A stretch of 64,000 nucleotides of DNA from Alphaproteobacteria bacterium. GTDB lineage: Bacteria; Pseudomonadota; Alphaproteobacteria; Caulobacterales; Aquidulcibacteraceae. A model generated the notes under the pieces. The model worked only from the letters and a program-made list of their open reading frames with translations, was not told where the DNA came from and ran no database searches. The position numbers were made by a program, and so were the translations under genes. This document shows positions 50,050 to 59,408 of the stretch, piece by piece (position 1 is the stretch's first letter; every line of letters begins with the position of its first letter). The DNA lies in contig WGNI01000001.1 of the NCBI GenBank assembly GCA_016124655.1, positions 186,001 through 250,000 of the forward strand, read 5' to 3'.

Positions 50050-50480
50050 GCGAAGCTGAAGTCGTTGAGCAATTGGTGGCGTTCACCGACATCCTCTTGG
50101 CGGGCGTGTCGGTGTTCTTCACGGTCGTGTCGGCCTATATCGCGGCGCTCAATTACTTCATCGGCTATGCGGGGTTTTTCGCGCGGCTCGCGGCATTCGG
50201 ATTTGTGGCGGCGGTGTTGTTCATGCTCGCCTTCGTGATGCTGGGCGCGCAATTCACGCAGCAGGGCCTGATCGCGCGGCTTTATGAGATCCAGGACGAA
50301 TCGGGTCTATCGGCCGCGGGCCGCGCCGTGCTGGCCAACGCCGCGCCTGAGGCAGGCCTGATGGGCGGCGCCATCGACGACATCGTGCGCGTGGCGGTGT
50401 GGGGGCTGATGGGGCTGACGCTGCTCGTGCTGTTCATGCTGACGTTCTTCTATCGCTGGCGCCCGGCGCCGGCCGCTTAA
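50046..50480 (+). CDS. Small hypothetical membrane protein in the PDH operon
   Basis: 144 residues with three hydrophobic segments (about 14-36, 43-66 and 116-136) and a soluble stretch between the second and third (QQGLIARLYEIQDESGLSAAGRAVLANAAPEAGLMGGAIDDIVRV). No known motif. It overlaps the VOC gene by 4 bp and ends 11 bp before pdhC. Its layout (N-terminal amphipathic helix, two helices, a loop, one helix) resembles that of the protein after pdhC. Function unknown. Confidence 0.72.
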   Translation: MSEAEVVEQLVAFTDILLAGVSVFFTVVSAYIAALNYFIGYAGFFARLAAFGFVAAVLFMLAFVMLGAQFTQQGLIARLYEIQDESGLSAAGRAVLANAAPEAGLMGGAIDDIVRVAVWGLMGLTLLVLFMLTFFYRWRPAPAA

Positions 50481-50491
50481 AGGTTTCGCTT

Positions 50492-51754
50492 ATGGCCATT
50501 GACGTCACCATGCCCGCGCTGTCGCCGACCATGGAGGAAGGCAATCTCGCGAAATGGCATGTGAAGGTTGGCGATCATGTCGAGCCGGGCAAGGTGATCG
50601 CGGAAATCGAAACCGACAAGGCGACGATGGAGGTCGAGGCCGTCGATGAAGGCGAAGTGAGCGAAATCCTCGTCGCGGAAGGCGCTGAGGGCGTGAAGGT
50701 CAACGCCGTGATCGCGCGGCTGAAAAGCGAGGGCGATGTTTCCCCTGCGCGGCAAGCAAAAGCGCAAGACGCGCCACGCTCTCAGACCGCCCCGCGCTCT
50801 GACAGCGCGCCCTCACGGGGGAGCACGGCGTCGGCGCAGCGCGTCGCGGCGTCGCCCTTGGCGCGGCGCATGGCGCAGCAAGCGGGCATCGATTTGTCGG
50901 CGCTGAGCGGCAGCGGGCCGCACGGGCGCGTGATCAAGCGCGACATCGAGAAAGCGCAGAAGAGCCAGCCGATCGCCAATGGACGCTCGCTGACCATTCC
51001 GCCGCCGCCGCCGTCGGCTGCGCCGGTTGAATACAAGACGCTGCAGCAAATGGGCATTGCGGAAGGCTCTTACGATCTCGTACCGCTCGATCTGATGCGC
51101 AAGACCATCGCCAAGCGCATGACGGAGAGCTTCCGCGACATTCCGCATTTCCCGCTGTCGATCGATCTCGAAATCGATGCGCTGTTGAAGGCGCGCGGCG
51201 ACATCAATGCGCGTTTCGGCGATCGCGGCGTGAAGATTTCCGTCAACGATCTCATCATCAAGGCGTCGGCGCTGGCGCTGATGCGCGTGCCGGAGGCCAA
51301 CGCCAGCTACACGCCGGACGGTATTGCGCTGCATCACCACGCCGATGTCGCGGTTGCGGTGGCTATCCCTGGCGGGCTGATCACGCCGATCATCCGCGCG
51401 GCGGAGACGAAGGGCCTGGCGACGATCAGCGCGGAGATGGCCGATCTGGCCGAGCGCGCGCGCAATCGAAAGCTTCGCCCGGAAGAGTATCAGGGCGGCA
51501 CGTTTTCGCTGTCCAATCTCGGCATGATGGGGATTAAGAACTTCGCGTCGATCCTCAATGCGCCGCACGGGATGATATTGTCCGTCGGCGCGGGCGAGAA
51601 ACGGCCGATCGTGAAGAATGACGCGCTGGCGATCGCCACGATGATGAGCGTGACCTTGACGTGCGATCACCGCGTGGTCGACGGCGCCATCGGGGCGGCG
51701 TGGCTGAAAGCGTTCCGCGCGTTCCTGGAAGATCCGATGAGCATGCTTCTGTGA
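50492..51754 (+). CDS. pdhC: Pyruvate dehydrogenase E2 (dihydrolipoamide acetyltransferase)
   Basis: Core acyltransferase of the PDH complex. The start at 50492 gives 420 aa: lipoyl domain 1-80 with Lys43 in [12 protein letters not shown], a linker (about 82-125) encoded by degenerate family I-like DNA, and a peripheral subunit-binding domain (AASPLARRMAQQAGIDLSALSGSGPHGRVIKRDIEKA, about 120-156). The catalytic domain ends in LTCDHRVVDGAIGAAWLKAF with the active-site HxxxDG. One lipoyl domain here plus one on PdhB is the alphaproteobacterial arrangement. The E3 gene (lpdA) is not in this operon. Confidence 0.96.
   Translation: MAIDVTMPALSPTMEEGNLAKWHVKVGDHVEPGKVIAEIETDKATMEVEAVDEGEVSEILVAEGAEGVKVNAVIARLKSEGDVSPARQAKAQDAPRSQTAPRSDSAPSRGSTASAQRVAASPLARRMAQQAGIDLSALSGSGPHGRVIKRDIEKAQKSQPIANGRSLTIPPPPPSAAPVEYKTLQQMGIAEGSYDLVPLDLMRKTIAKRMTESFRDIPHFPLSIDLEIDALLKARGDINARFGDRGVKISVNDLIIKASALALMRVPEANASYTPDGIALHHHADVAVAVAIPGGLITPIIRAAETKGLATISAEMADLAERARNRKLRPEEYQGGTFSLSNLGMMGIKNFASILNAPHGMILSVGAGEKRPIVKNDALAIATMMSVTLTCDHRVVDGAIGAAWLKAFRAFLEDPMSMLL
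50778..50829. repeat. Degenerate family I-like segment inside pdhC
   Basis: CTCTCAGACCGCCCCGCGCTCTGACAGCGCGCC followed by CTCACGGGGGAGCACGGCG retains the order of the intergenic elements (CAG...CTGACAGC, GGGGGAGCACGGCG). It encodes SQTAPRSDSAPSRGSTAS in the linker, similar to the pdhB linker ending in SPSRGSTAA. Confidence 0.65.
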
Positions 51755-51779
51755 TTGAAGAACAGAGTTCGGAGCGCGC

Positions 51780-52199
51780 ATGACTGACACCGCCCTGCTT
51801 GAATCGGTCACCGAGCTTGCCGGCAAGCAGGCGGATTTATTGTTCGCGCTGGTGAACTTTTACGGGCTCGTGGTCATCGCAGTGATCGGCTGGATCGTGA
51901 ATACGGGCAAGGACGGGCCGGGCGTGTCGTGGGCGCGCGTGGTGTTGTTCAATCTCGGTTTTCTCGCATTTTTCGCCGCGAGTTTCGCGGGCTTCTGGTT
52001 TCTCTATGACCGGATGGCTGGAACCGTGGCGTTGTGGGGCCGGCTCGCGCGCGCCGCGGACGTGCAGGAAAGCGGCGCGATCGCAGCACTCACCGCCATG
52101 CCGCCGATCGATTATCTCTGGGGGATGTGGGGCTTCAACGCGCTCATTCTCGTGCTGGCGACGGTGTTGCTGCGCCGCGGCGGTTATGGGCGGACCTAG
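51780..52199 (+). CDS. Small hypothetical membrane protein downstream of pdhC
   Basis: 139 residues with about three hydrophobic segments (about 20-40, 50-72 and 112-130) and a soluble helix between the second and third (LARAADVQESGAIAALTAMPPIDYLWGM). No recognised domain. It starts 25 bp after pdhC and likely shares the transcript. Hydrophobic layout and length resemble the 144-aa protein before pdhC, but I see no strong residue-level similarity. Confidence 0.7.
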   Translation: MTDTALLESVTELAGKQADLLFALVNFYGLVVIAVIGWIVNTGKDGPGVSWARVVLFNLGFLAFFAASFAGFWFLYDRMAGTVALWGRLARAADVQESGAIAALTAMPPIDYLWGMWGFNALILVLATVLLRRGGYGRT

Positions 52200-52460
52200 T
52201 GTTTTGGAGCGCGGACGGCTGCGTTCGCGGCGCCAATGAAAACCCATCGCCCCGGGCGACCAGAGGGAGACCCGGGGCCTACGGATATGCGGAGTCGTTC
52301 TGGACCCCGGTTTTCGCGCGCCGCGAAACCGGGGTGATGGGGTTTTGGCGAAACCATTCGGGCTCGGTCCTGGCCTTCGCCAGGGCCGAGCGTCTAGCGT
52401 CGTTCGTACGCGATGGACCCCGGTCTTCGCGTGCCGCGAAACCGGCGCGATGGACAGTGG
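52200..52460. repeat. Convergent gap with family II and III repeats
   Basis: The 261 bp hold a CCATCGCCCCGGGCGACC...GACCCGGGGCCTA segment (52244-52281) also found at 38.15 kb. Family III hairpins lie at 52300-52341 and 52413-52452 (GACCCCGG...GCGAAACCGGGG). A short family II element lies at 52359-52392 (GGCTCGGTCCTGGCCTTCGC, CAGGGCCGAGCG). No gene is visible. Confidence 0.82.
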
Positions 52461-53582
52461 TTAGACCGCCACGCTCACGCTCGCCTGCGCGGCGAGGCCT
52501 TCTTCGCGGCCGGTGAAGCCCATGCGTTCGGTTGTCGTTGCCTTGACCGACACGCGATCGATCGCAACGCCCAATACCTGCGCGGTGCGCGCGCGCATTG
52601 TTTCGCGGTGGGGTGAAATTTTCGGCCGTTCGCAAATCAAGGTCACGTCGGCATTGACGATACGGCCGCCGGCGTCGCGCACCAGCTTCACCGCGTGCGC
52701 CAAAAACAGTTCCGAGTTCGCGCCCTTCCATTGCGGATCGGACGGGGGGAAGTGATCGCCGATATCGCCCAGCGCCAGCGCGCCGAGGATGGCGTCGGTC
52801 AAGGCGTGCCAGCCGGCATCGGCGTCGGAATGGCCCATCAGGCCGCGCGCGTGGGCGATGCGCACGCCGCACAGCGTGACGTGATCGCCGTCGCCGAAGC
52901 GGTGGGCGTCGAAGCCCTGGCCGATCCTGGTTTCGGTTCCCATCAGGCGCTCCAAGGCTTCGAAATCTTCCGGATAGGTGGCCTTCATGAGCCGGTGGTC
53001 GCCGGGCACGAGGCGGACGTCGAGACCCGCGGTGCGGGCGATGGCCAGATCGTCGTCGGCGGCAGCGCCCGGCGGCAGTGCGCGGAACGCCGCCAGGATC
53101 GGCGCGAAGCGGAAGGCCTGGGGCGTCTGCACCCGCCAGAGCCCGGCGCGGGAGGCTTCGCCGGTGACCTTGCCGTTTTCCGCGAGCCGCAGCGCGTCGG
53201 CTGCGGGCAGGGCGGGGGCGGCTGCGTCGGCGGTTTTGAGCGCCTGCAGGAGCCGGTCGATCAGAGCCGGGGTCAGCCCGGGCCGGGCGGCGTCATGGAT
53301 CAGGACCACCTCCGGCGGCTGGCTCCTGTCCAGGGCCTCGAGCCCGGCGCGGATGGAGTCCGTCCGCTCCGCGCCGCCCGCGACAAGCGTCGCGGGACCC
53401 GGCTGGAAGCGCTCGAACGCGGCGGGGTCGGCGACGATGACGACCTGGTCGGTGCGGGCCAGCAACGCCTGCAAACCCCATTGATACAGAGGCTTTCCGT
53501 GTAACAGCCTGAATTGTTTCGGCTCTTCGCCGCCTGCCCGGCGCCCGCTCCCCGCCGCCGCCAGCACTGCCCCCACGCGCAT
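52461..53582 (-). CDS. ispDF: Bifunctional IspD/IspF (MEP pathway)
   Basis: Fusion of MEP cytidylyltransferase (IspD) and MECDP synthase (IspF), steps 3 and 5 of the MEP pathway. The ATG at 53582 ([18 protein letters not shown]) gives 373 aa. The IspD half runs to about residue 213, with [16 protein letters not shown] and [12 protein letters not shown]. The IspF half starts [24 protein letters not shown] (metal ligands Asp and His) and contains [36 protein letters not shown] and the [14 protein letters not shown] end. An upstream in-frame ATG at 53657 adds 25 unrelated residues. The fusion is common in alphaproteobacteria. It complements dxr at 11 kb. Confidence 0.96.
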   Translation of the reverse strand: MRVGAVLAAAGSGRRAGGEEPKQFRLLHGKPLYQWGLQALLARTDQVVIVADPAAFERFQPGPATLVAGGAERTDSIRAGLEALDRSQPPEVVLIHDAARPGLTPALIDRLLQALKTADAAAPALPAADALRLAENGKVTGEASRAGLWRVQTPQAFRFAPILAAFRALPPGAAADDDLAIARTAGLDVRLVPGDHRLMKATYPEDFEALERLMGTETRIGQGFDAHRFGDGDHVTLCGVRIAHARGLMGHSDADAGWHALTDAILGALALGDIGDHFPPSDPQWKGANSELFLAHAVKLVRDAGGRIVNADVTLICERPKISPHRETMRARTAQVLGVAIDRVSVKATTTERMGFTGREEGLAAQASVSVAV

Positions 53583-53668
53583 ACGCGTCTCCGGCGATTT
53601 CGCAGTCGCGATAGCGCACTGCAACAAAAAGCTTGGCGCCGCCTTTTTAGGCGCCATAGTCTCGTCAC

Positions 53669-54673
53669 ATGAAGGCCATCTCGCTCGGTCCTGTGACGCT
53701 GGAGGCGCCGGTTCTGCTGGCGCCGATGGCCAGCGTCAGCGATCCGCCGTTCCGGCGCCAGGCGCAAGCCTTCGGCGCGGCCTACACGGTCTCGGAGATG
53801 GTGGCCAGCGACGCGCTTGCTTCGGCGCGGCCCGACATGGTGCGTCGCGCGGCGGGGGCCGGGGCGATCTCGCCCCTGGTGATCCAGCTGGCCGGCCGGG
53901 AGCCGCGCTGGATGGCGCGGGGGGCGGAACTGGCCGCGGACGCCGGGGCTGACGTGATCGACATCAATATGGGCTGCCCGTCGAAGATGGTGACGAGCGG
54001 GGCTTCGGGGTCGGCGCTGATGCGCGATCCGGATCTGGCGCTGCGGCTGATCGAGGCGACGGTTGAGGCCGCGAAGGTTCCGGTCACGGTGAAGATGCGG
54101 CTGGGCTGGGATGCAAACCATCTCAACGCGCCGGAAATTGCGCGGCTGGCGGAGAGCGCAGGCGCGCAGATGCTGGTCGTGCACGGGCGCACGCGCTGCG
54201 ATTTCTTCAAGGGCCGTGCGGATTGGGCCGCAGTGCGCCCGGTCGTCGAGGCGGTGCGCATTCCCGTCATCGTCAATGGCGACATTGCGTGCGCGGCGGA
54301 CGCGCGCGCAGCGCTCATGCAATCCGGCGCCGCGGGCGTGATGGTGGGCCGCGCAGCGCAAGGGCGCGCGTGGCTGCCCGGCGCGCTGTCATACGCCTTG
54401 TTGCGCGGCGGCGAGATCATCGCGCCGTCCATGGAGGCGGTGCGCGAAAGCCTCATTGCGCATTACGAGGATTCGCTTTCGCTCTACGGCAAGCATCTCG
54501 GCGTGCGGGTGGCGCGCAAGCACATCGCCTGGACGCTCGACGCCATGAGCGGAAAAGGCGGCGCCGATCTTTCTCCGGTGCGGCGCATGATCTGCACGCT
54601 CGACGATCCCGCGCAGGTGCTGGCGGCGCTGCGCGCATTCTTCTCCCAATCCTTTGAAAGGCGCGCGGCATGA
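53669..54673 (+). CDS. dusB: tRNA-dihydrouridine synthase DusB (NifR3 type)
   Basis: FMN enzyme reducing uridines in tRNA. The 334-aa protein has [13 protein letters not shown] near residue 13, the catalytic-Cys motif [27 protein letters not shown] (about 95-121), [29 protein letters not shown], and the FMN-binding [14 protein letters not shown] and [13 protein letters not shown]. As usual in alphaproteobacteria it leads the ntr cluster; its stop overlaps the ntrB start (ATGA). Divergent from ispDF. Confidence 0.95.
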   Translation: MKAISLGPVTLEAPVLLAPMASVSDPPFRRQAQAFGAAYTVSEMVASDALASARPDMVRRAAGAGAISPLVIQLAGREPRWMARGAELAADAGADVIDINMGCPSKMVTSGASGSALMRDPDLALRLIEATVEAAKVPVTVKMRLGWDANHLNAPEIARLAESAGAQMLVVHGRTRCDFFKGRADWAAVRPVVEAVRIPVIVNGDIACAADARAALMQSGAAGVMVGRAAQGRAWLPGALSYALLRGGEIIAPSMEAVRESLIAHYEDSLSLYGKHLGVRVARKHIAWTLDAMSGKGGADLSPVRRMICTLDDPAQVLAALRAFFSQSFERRAA

Positions 54674-55749
54674 AAGGCATCGCCGACCCACCGCTTCGCT
54701 TCGCGCCGGACGCCGGCGGCTGGCTGGAGAATTTGCCGGCGCCTGTGTTGGGCGTGGATTCTGGAGAGCGCGTGCGCTTCGCGAATGCGGCGGCGGCGGA
54801 GTTGTTCGCCGCGGCGGGGCGTGGGCTGATGGGCCGGCGGCTGGAGGACGTGTTCGGACGCGATGCGCCGCTCGTGGGCCTCGCGCGGCGCGCGCTGGTG
54901 CAGGAAACGCAATTTGTCGAAACCGACGTGCCTTTGACGGGCCCGGGCTTTTCGCTGGGCCGCGGCGATGTCGCGGCAGCGCCCGTAGGCCAGGACGGCT
55001 ATGTCGCGCTGGTGCTGCATGTGCTGCAGCGGCCCCGCGGCGGCGCGCGCGGCCATGCGCAGGCGACCGCGGCGCGTACGCTGGCGCATGAAGTGCGCAA
55101 TCCGCTCGCAGGCATTCGCGCGGCGGCGCAATTGATCGCGCGCGGCGACGATCCTGACGCAACGGCGCTGGCGACCTTGATCTGCGATGAAGTCGACCGC
55201 ATCCGCCGGCTGACCGACCGTATCGATCCGCTCGATCAATTGCATCCGCCCACATTCGGCAGCGTCAACATCCATCAGGCGCTGGAGCGCGTGCGCCGCA
55301 TCGTGGCGTCGAGCTTTCCCGACGTGATGATCCGCGAACGTTACGATCCGAGCCTGCCGCATGTGCGCGGCGATCTCGATCAATTGATCCAGGCGCTTTT
55401 GAATATCGCGAAGAATGCGGCGGAAGCCGTGAACGGGCAGGTCGACGGTGAAGTGGCGCTGACGACTTCGTTCCGGCCCGGCGTGCGCATTCGCGCGGCC
55501 GCCACCGCCGCGGCGCGCCCGCAATTGGAAGTGATGATCGCCGATAACGGCCCTGGCATTGATCCGGGCCTGATCGATCGCTTGTTCGAACCGTTCTCGA
55601 CCACGAAATCCGGCGGCATGGGCCTTGGCCTCACGGTGGCTTCGGAAATCCTCGCCCGCCATGACGGACGCGTGGAGGTCGAAAGCACGCCGGGGCGCAC
55701 CGTGTTCCGCATTCTTCTTCCGATCGACAGCGATGAGGCCCCTGCGTGA
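54670..55749 (+). CDS. ntrB: Nitrogen regulation sensor kinase NtrB
   Basis: Cytosolic histidine kinase/phosphatase controlling NtrC according to PII signals. The 359-aa protein has a PAS domain (about residues 20-120), the H-box [22 protein letters not shown] with the phosphorylated His near 140, an N-box ([12 protein letters not shown]) near 245, and the ATP-lid motifs [14 protein letters not shown] and [19 protein letters not shown]. No membrane segments. Start and stop overlap dusB and ntrC. Confidence 0.95.
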   Translation: MKGIADPPLRFAPDAGGWLENLPAPVLGVDSGERVRFANAAAAELFAAAGRGLMGRRLEDVFGRDAPLVGLARRALVQETQFVETDVPLTGPGFSLGRGDVAAAPVGQDGYVALVLHVLQRPRGGARGHAQATAARTLAHEVRNPLAGIRAAAQLIARGDDPDATALATLICDEVDRIRRLTDRIDPLDQLHPPTFGSVNIHQALERVRRIVASSFPDVMIRERYDPSLPHVRGDLDQLIQALLNIAKNAAEAVNGQVDGEVALTTSFRPGVRIRAAATAAARPQLEVMIADNGPGIDPGLIDRLFEPFSTTKSGGMGLGLTVASEILARHDGRVEVESTPGRTVFRILLPIDSDEAPA

Positions 55750-57125
55750 CCAAGTCCATTCTTCTGGCCGATGACGATAATTCGCTGCGCTTCGTGCTGT
55801 CGCAGGCCTTGACGAAGGAAGGCTATTCGGTTCGCGCGACAGGCAATGTTTCGACCTTGGCGAAATGGGTGCGCGACGGTGAAGGCGATCTGGTCGTCTC
55901 CGACGTCTATATGGGCGATGAGTGCGTGTTCGATACGCTGCCGGCGCTGCGCACGACGCGGCCGCAATTGCCGGTCATCGTGATGAGCGCGCAATCGACG
56001 GTGACGACCGCGCTCAATGCGAGCGGCGCGGGCGCGTACGATTATCTGCCCAAACCATTTGATCTCGACGATCTCCTGGGCGCGGTGCGGCGTGCTTTGT
56101 CCGGCGGGCCGGACGCAAAATCGCGCGCGCAATCCTCCAAGGCCGAACGCGAAGAGCGCCTGCCCCTGATCGGGCGCTCGCAGGCGATGCAGGAAGTCTA
56201 TCGCGTGATGGCGCGGGTGACGGGCTCCGACCTCACCGTGCTGATCGAGGGCGAAAGCGGCTCGGGCAAGGAGCGCGTGGGGCGCGCGATCCATGATTAT
56301 TCACGCCGCGCGCAAGGACCCTTCATCGCTGTGTCGGTCGCGGGCGCGGACCGGCGGGTGGTGGACGAGGATCTGTTCGGCGAGGGGGGAAAGTTCCGGG
56401 CGGCCGAAGGCGGCACGCTGTTTCTGGAAGATGTCGACGACATGCCGATGGAGGCGCAAACGCGGTTCGTCGGTTATCTGCATGGCGACGGCGACGCCCG
56501 CCCGGCGGTGCGGCTCATCGCTGCGGCGCAGAAGCCGCTGGGGCCGATGGCGCGCACGGGCGCGTTCCGCCACGATCTCTATTACCGGCTCAACGTGGTC
56601 TCGATCCGCCTTCCGCCGCTGCGCGATCGGCTGGAGGATATCGGCGATCTGGCGCGCGCGTTCGTGGTGCGGGCCAAGCGCGAAGGTCTGCCGGATAAAA
56701 CCCTCGACGCTTCGGCCATCGATCTTCTGAAGACCCATGACTGGCCGGGGAATGTTCGCGAACTGGAGAACTTTCTCAAGCGCGTGATTGCGCTGAGCGC
56801 CGTCAATGTGATCACCGCGCGCGAGATCGAACAGGAATTGTCGCAAAGCCGGGCTGCGCTGACGACGCCGGAAGAAGGCGAAGAAACCTTCGACGATCTG
56901 GTCACGCGGCGTCTCGCGGGGGTGTTCGCCGCGCACGCGCCGGACCTGCCGCCGGAAGGGCTTTATGACCGCGTGCTGGCGGACGTGGAGCGGCCGCTGA
57001 TTCAACTCGCCCTGCAGGCGACGAAGGGGAATCAGATTCGCGCGGCGTCGGTGCTCGGCATCAACCGAAACACCCTGCGCAAGAAAATCCAGGTGCTTGG
57101 CGTGCGCACTGGGCGCGCCGATTGA
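55746..57125 (+). CDS. ntrC: Nitrogen regulation response regulator NtrC, lacking GAFTGA
   Basis: The GTG at 55746 overlaps the ntrB stop; 459 aa. The receiver domain has Asp53 (LVVSDVYMGDE) and Lys103 (YLPKPFD). The AAA+ domain has Walker A GESGSGKE (169-176) and Walker B GTLFLEDVDD (223-232). The stretch between (EDLFGEGGKFRAAEGG) is shorter than in sigma-54 activators and has no GAFTGA loop. A Fis-type helix-turn-helix ends the protein (NQIRAASVLGINRNTLRKKI). Rhodobacter capsulatus NtrC also lacks GAFTGA and acts with sigma-70 polymerase; a similar mode is likely here. Confidence 0.93.
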   Translation: MTKSILLADDDNSLRFVLSQALTKEGYSVRATGNVSTLAKWVRDGEGDLVVSDVYMGDECVFDTLPALRTTRPQLPVIVMSAQSTVTTALNASGAGAYDYLPKPFDLDDLLGAVRRALSGGPDAKSRAQSSKAEREERLPLIGRSQAMQEVYRVMARVTGSDLTVLIEGESGSGKERVGRAIHDYSRRAQGPFIAVSVAGADRRVVDEDLFGEGGKFRAAEGGTLFLEDVDDMPMEAQTRFVGYLHGDGDARPAVRLIAAAQKPLGPMARTGAFRHDLYYRLNVVSIRLPPLRDRLEDIGDLARAFVVRAKREGLPDKTLDASAIDLLKTHDWPGNVRELENFLKRVIALSAVNVITAREIEQELSQSRAALTTPEEGEETFDDLVTRRLAGVFAAHAPDLPPEGLYDRVLADVERPLIQLALQATKGNQIRAASVLGINRNTLRKKIQVLGVRTGRAD

Positions 57126-57183
57126 CCTAGCGCGGCTTCTGGGCCACACCCTGTGTCGGGGCGGCCACAGAAGGTGAGCTTTG

Positions 57184-59406
57184 ATGACGTCGACGCCGCT
57201 GATCGCGGACGCCGCACCGCCGCTCCCGCCCCGCCGGAGCAAAGGCGCCATCGGATTCGCGATCGGCTTTGCGCTTGCCGCCGCGCTCACGGCCACGGCC
57301 GCCTTCTTTTCCGTGTCCGGCGCGGGGCCGATCGGGCCGGCCAGCCCAATGATGCTGTGGATGATCCTGGCCAGCCTCGCCATCACGGCGGTGCTGTCGG
57401 TGCTTCTGGTGCATCGGATTTTCCGCATCGCGCGCGGCGAGCAGACCCAGACGGTCGGCGCCAAGCTGCATCTGAAATTCGTGTCGCTGTTCTCCATCGC
57501 CGCGGTCGCGCCGGCGGTGGTGGTCGCGGTGTTTCTGGGTGCGGTGCTGAGCCGGGGCGTGGAGGATTGGTTTTCCGATCGGGTGAAGTCGCTGGTGGAG
57601 AACGGCGCAGCGGTCGGGCGCTATGTCGTCGACGGGGAACGCTCCACCGTGCAGCAGGAGCTGACCTTGATGGCCAGCGACCTCAATCGCGCGGCGGAAG
57701 GGCTGATCTCCGATCCCGAAACCTATGGCCGCTTTCTCGCCGCGCAGGCCGAGCAACGTTTTCTCACGGCCGCTTATGTCATTGACGGGCGCGGCGCGGT
57801 GCTTGCGCGCGCGGAAACCGATCAGGCGCCGCCGTTTCGTGCGCCGGATTCGGAGACCATTTCTGAAGCTGATCGCGGCGGCGTCGCCGATCGCTTGTTT
57901 CAAAACGAAAGCGTCATTCGTGGGCTGATCAAGCTTTCGAATTATGACGACGCTTATCTTTACGCCGTGCGGCCGATCGATCCGGATTTTCTCGCGCGGC
58001 TCAGCGTGTTCGATGAAAGCGTGGCGGCGTATCGCGTGACGGAAACCAGCCGCGCGCGGCTGCAGACGCTGTTTGCGCTTTCTTATCTCACCACGGCGTT
58101 TTTGGTGTTGTTGGGCGCGGTGTGGGTTGGGTTGTCCTTGGCCACGAGCATTGCTGCGCCGATCGGCCGCTTGGCGGGCGCTGCGCGGCGGGTCGCGTCG
58201 GGCGATCTGAAAGCGCGCGTGAGCGTCGGCGCGGACCGCGATGAAGTCGACGCCTTGGGCCATGCGTTCAACCAGATGACCGCGCAGCTTGATGCGCAAC
58301 GCCGCGATCTGGTGCGCGCGCAGGACGACGCAGAAAGCCGCTCGCGGTTTATTCAAGCAGTGCTGCGCGGCGTTTCGGCGGGCGTCGTGGGCTTGGATCG
58401 CGACGGGCGAATCCTGGCGGCGAATACGTCGGCGGCGCGGCTGCTGGGCGCGGGCGAACAGCCGCTGGAAGGCCGCCGGATCATCGATGTCGCGCCGGAA
58501 TTCGCCGACCTGCTCAATCAGCCGCCGGGACAGACGGAAACCCCGCCGCAGCGCGTCGACATCGTGCGCGAAGACGGAACCTCGCAGCTCAGCGTGCGCA
58601 TGGCGCGCGACGCGGAAGGCGGGCTGGTGCTGACCTTCGACGACATGACGAAACTGATCGCGGCGCAACGCCAGGAAGCGTGGAAGGACGTGGCGCGACG
58701 CATCGCCCATGAGATCAAGAATCCGCTGACGCCGATTCAATTGTCGGCCGAACGGTTGCGGCGGAAGTTCAGCGACGAGATCACCTCCGACCGCGAAACC
58801 TTCGAGCGCTGCGCCGACACAATCCTGCGTCAGGTCGCCGACATCGGGCGCATGGTCGATGAGTTCAACGCGTTCGCGCGCATGCCTGCGCCGCGCATGG
58901 CGTTTGCGGATTTACGCGACACTGCGCGCGACGTCGTGTTCGCTCAGCGCCTCGCCTTCGCCGATGTCCATGTGGAGATGGAGGGCGCGGACCGCCCGAT
59001 CCCGCTGGTGTGCGATGAACGTCTGATCGGTCAGGCGCTCACCAATCTGATCAAGAATTCCGCGGAAAGCGTGCAAGCGCGGCGCGCGCGCGACGGCGAG
59101 CCGAAGGACGGGCTTGTTACGCTGCGGCTGCGCGATCTCGATTACGGCGTGCAATTCGAGGTGATCGATAACGGCCTGGGCTTTCCCGCGCAGGACCGCG
59201 ACAAATTGATTGAGCCTTATGTCACCACGCGCACCAAGGGCGCGGGCCTCGGCCTCGCGATCGTGGCGCGCATCGTGGAGGACCATGGCGGTTTGATTGA
59301 ACTCGACGACGCGCCGGGAGGGCCCGGCGCGGTCGTGCGGTTCGTTTTGCCCAAACGCGTGGAAACGCCGCCCGATGCGGCTGAACTTCAAACGGGAGCG
59401 CATTGA
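57184..59406 (+). CDS. ntrY: Sensor histidine kinase NtrY
   Basis: Membrane-bound kinase partner of NtrX. The ATG at 57184 gives 740 aa: several N-terminal transmembrane segments (about residues 20-115), a periplasmic region, a last transmembrane helix near 300 (LSYLTTAFLVLLGAVWVGLSL), HAMP (ATSIAAPIGRLAGAARRVASGDLKARV), PAS, the H-box RRIAHEIKNPLTPIQLSAERLRRKF, and the ATPase motifs NLIKNSAESVQ, VIDNGLGFP and KGAGLGLAIVARIVEDHGG. The family has been tied to redox and nitrogen sensing. Confidence 0.95.
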   Translation: MTSTPLIADAAPPLPPRRSKGAIGFAIGFALAAALTATAAFFSVSGAGPIGPASPMMLWMILASLAITAVLSVLLVHRIFRIARGEQTQTVGAKLHLKFVSLFSIAAVAPAVVVAVFLGAVLSRGVEDWFSDRVKSLVENGAAVGRYVVDGERSTVQQELTLMASDLNRAAEGLISDPETYGRFLAAQAEQRFLTAAYVIDGRGAVLARAETDQAPPFRAPDSETISEADRGGVADRLFQNESVIRGLIKLSNYDDAYLYAVRPIDPDFLARLSVFDESVAAYRVTETSRARLQTLFALSYLTTAFLVLLGAVWVGLSLATSIAAPIGRLAGAARRVASGDLKARVSVGADRDEVDALGHAFNQMTAQLDAQRRDLVRAQDDAESRSRFIQAVLRGVSAGVVGLDRDGRILAANTSAARLLGAGEQPLEGRRIIDVAPEFADLLNQPPGQTETPPQRVDIVREDGTSQLSVRMARDAEGGLVLTFDDMTKLIAAQRQEAWKDVARRIAHEIKNPLTPIQLSAERLRRKFSDEITSDRETFERCADTILRQVADIGRMVDEFNAFARMPAPRMAFADLRDTARDVVFAQRLAFADVHVEMEGADRPIPLVCDERLIGQALTNLIKNSAESVQARRARDGEPKDGLVTLRLRDLDYGVQFEVIDNGLGFPAQDRDKLIEPYVTTRTKGAGLGLAIVARIVEDHGGLIELDDAPGGPGAVVRFVLPKRVETPPDAAELQTGAH

Positions 59407-59408
59407 TC

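Noticed and set aside
52461..53582. Possible false fusion or frameshift joining ispD and ispF
   Set aside because: The fusion is continuous, both halves are complete, and IspDF fusions are well known in alphaproteobacteria.
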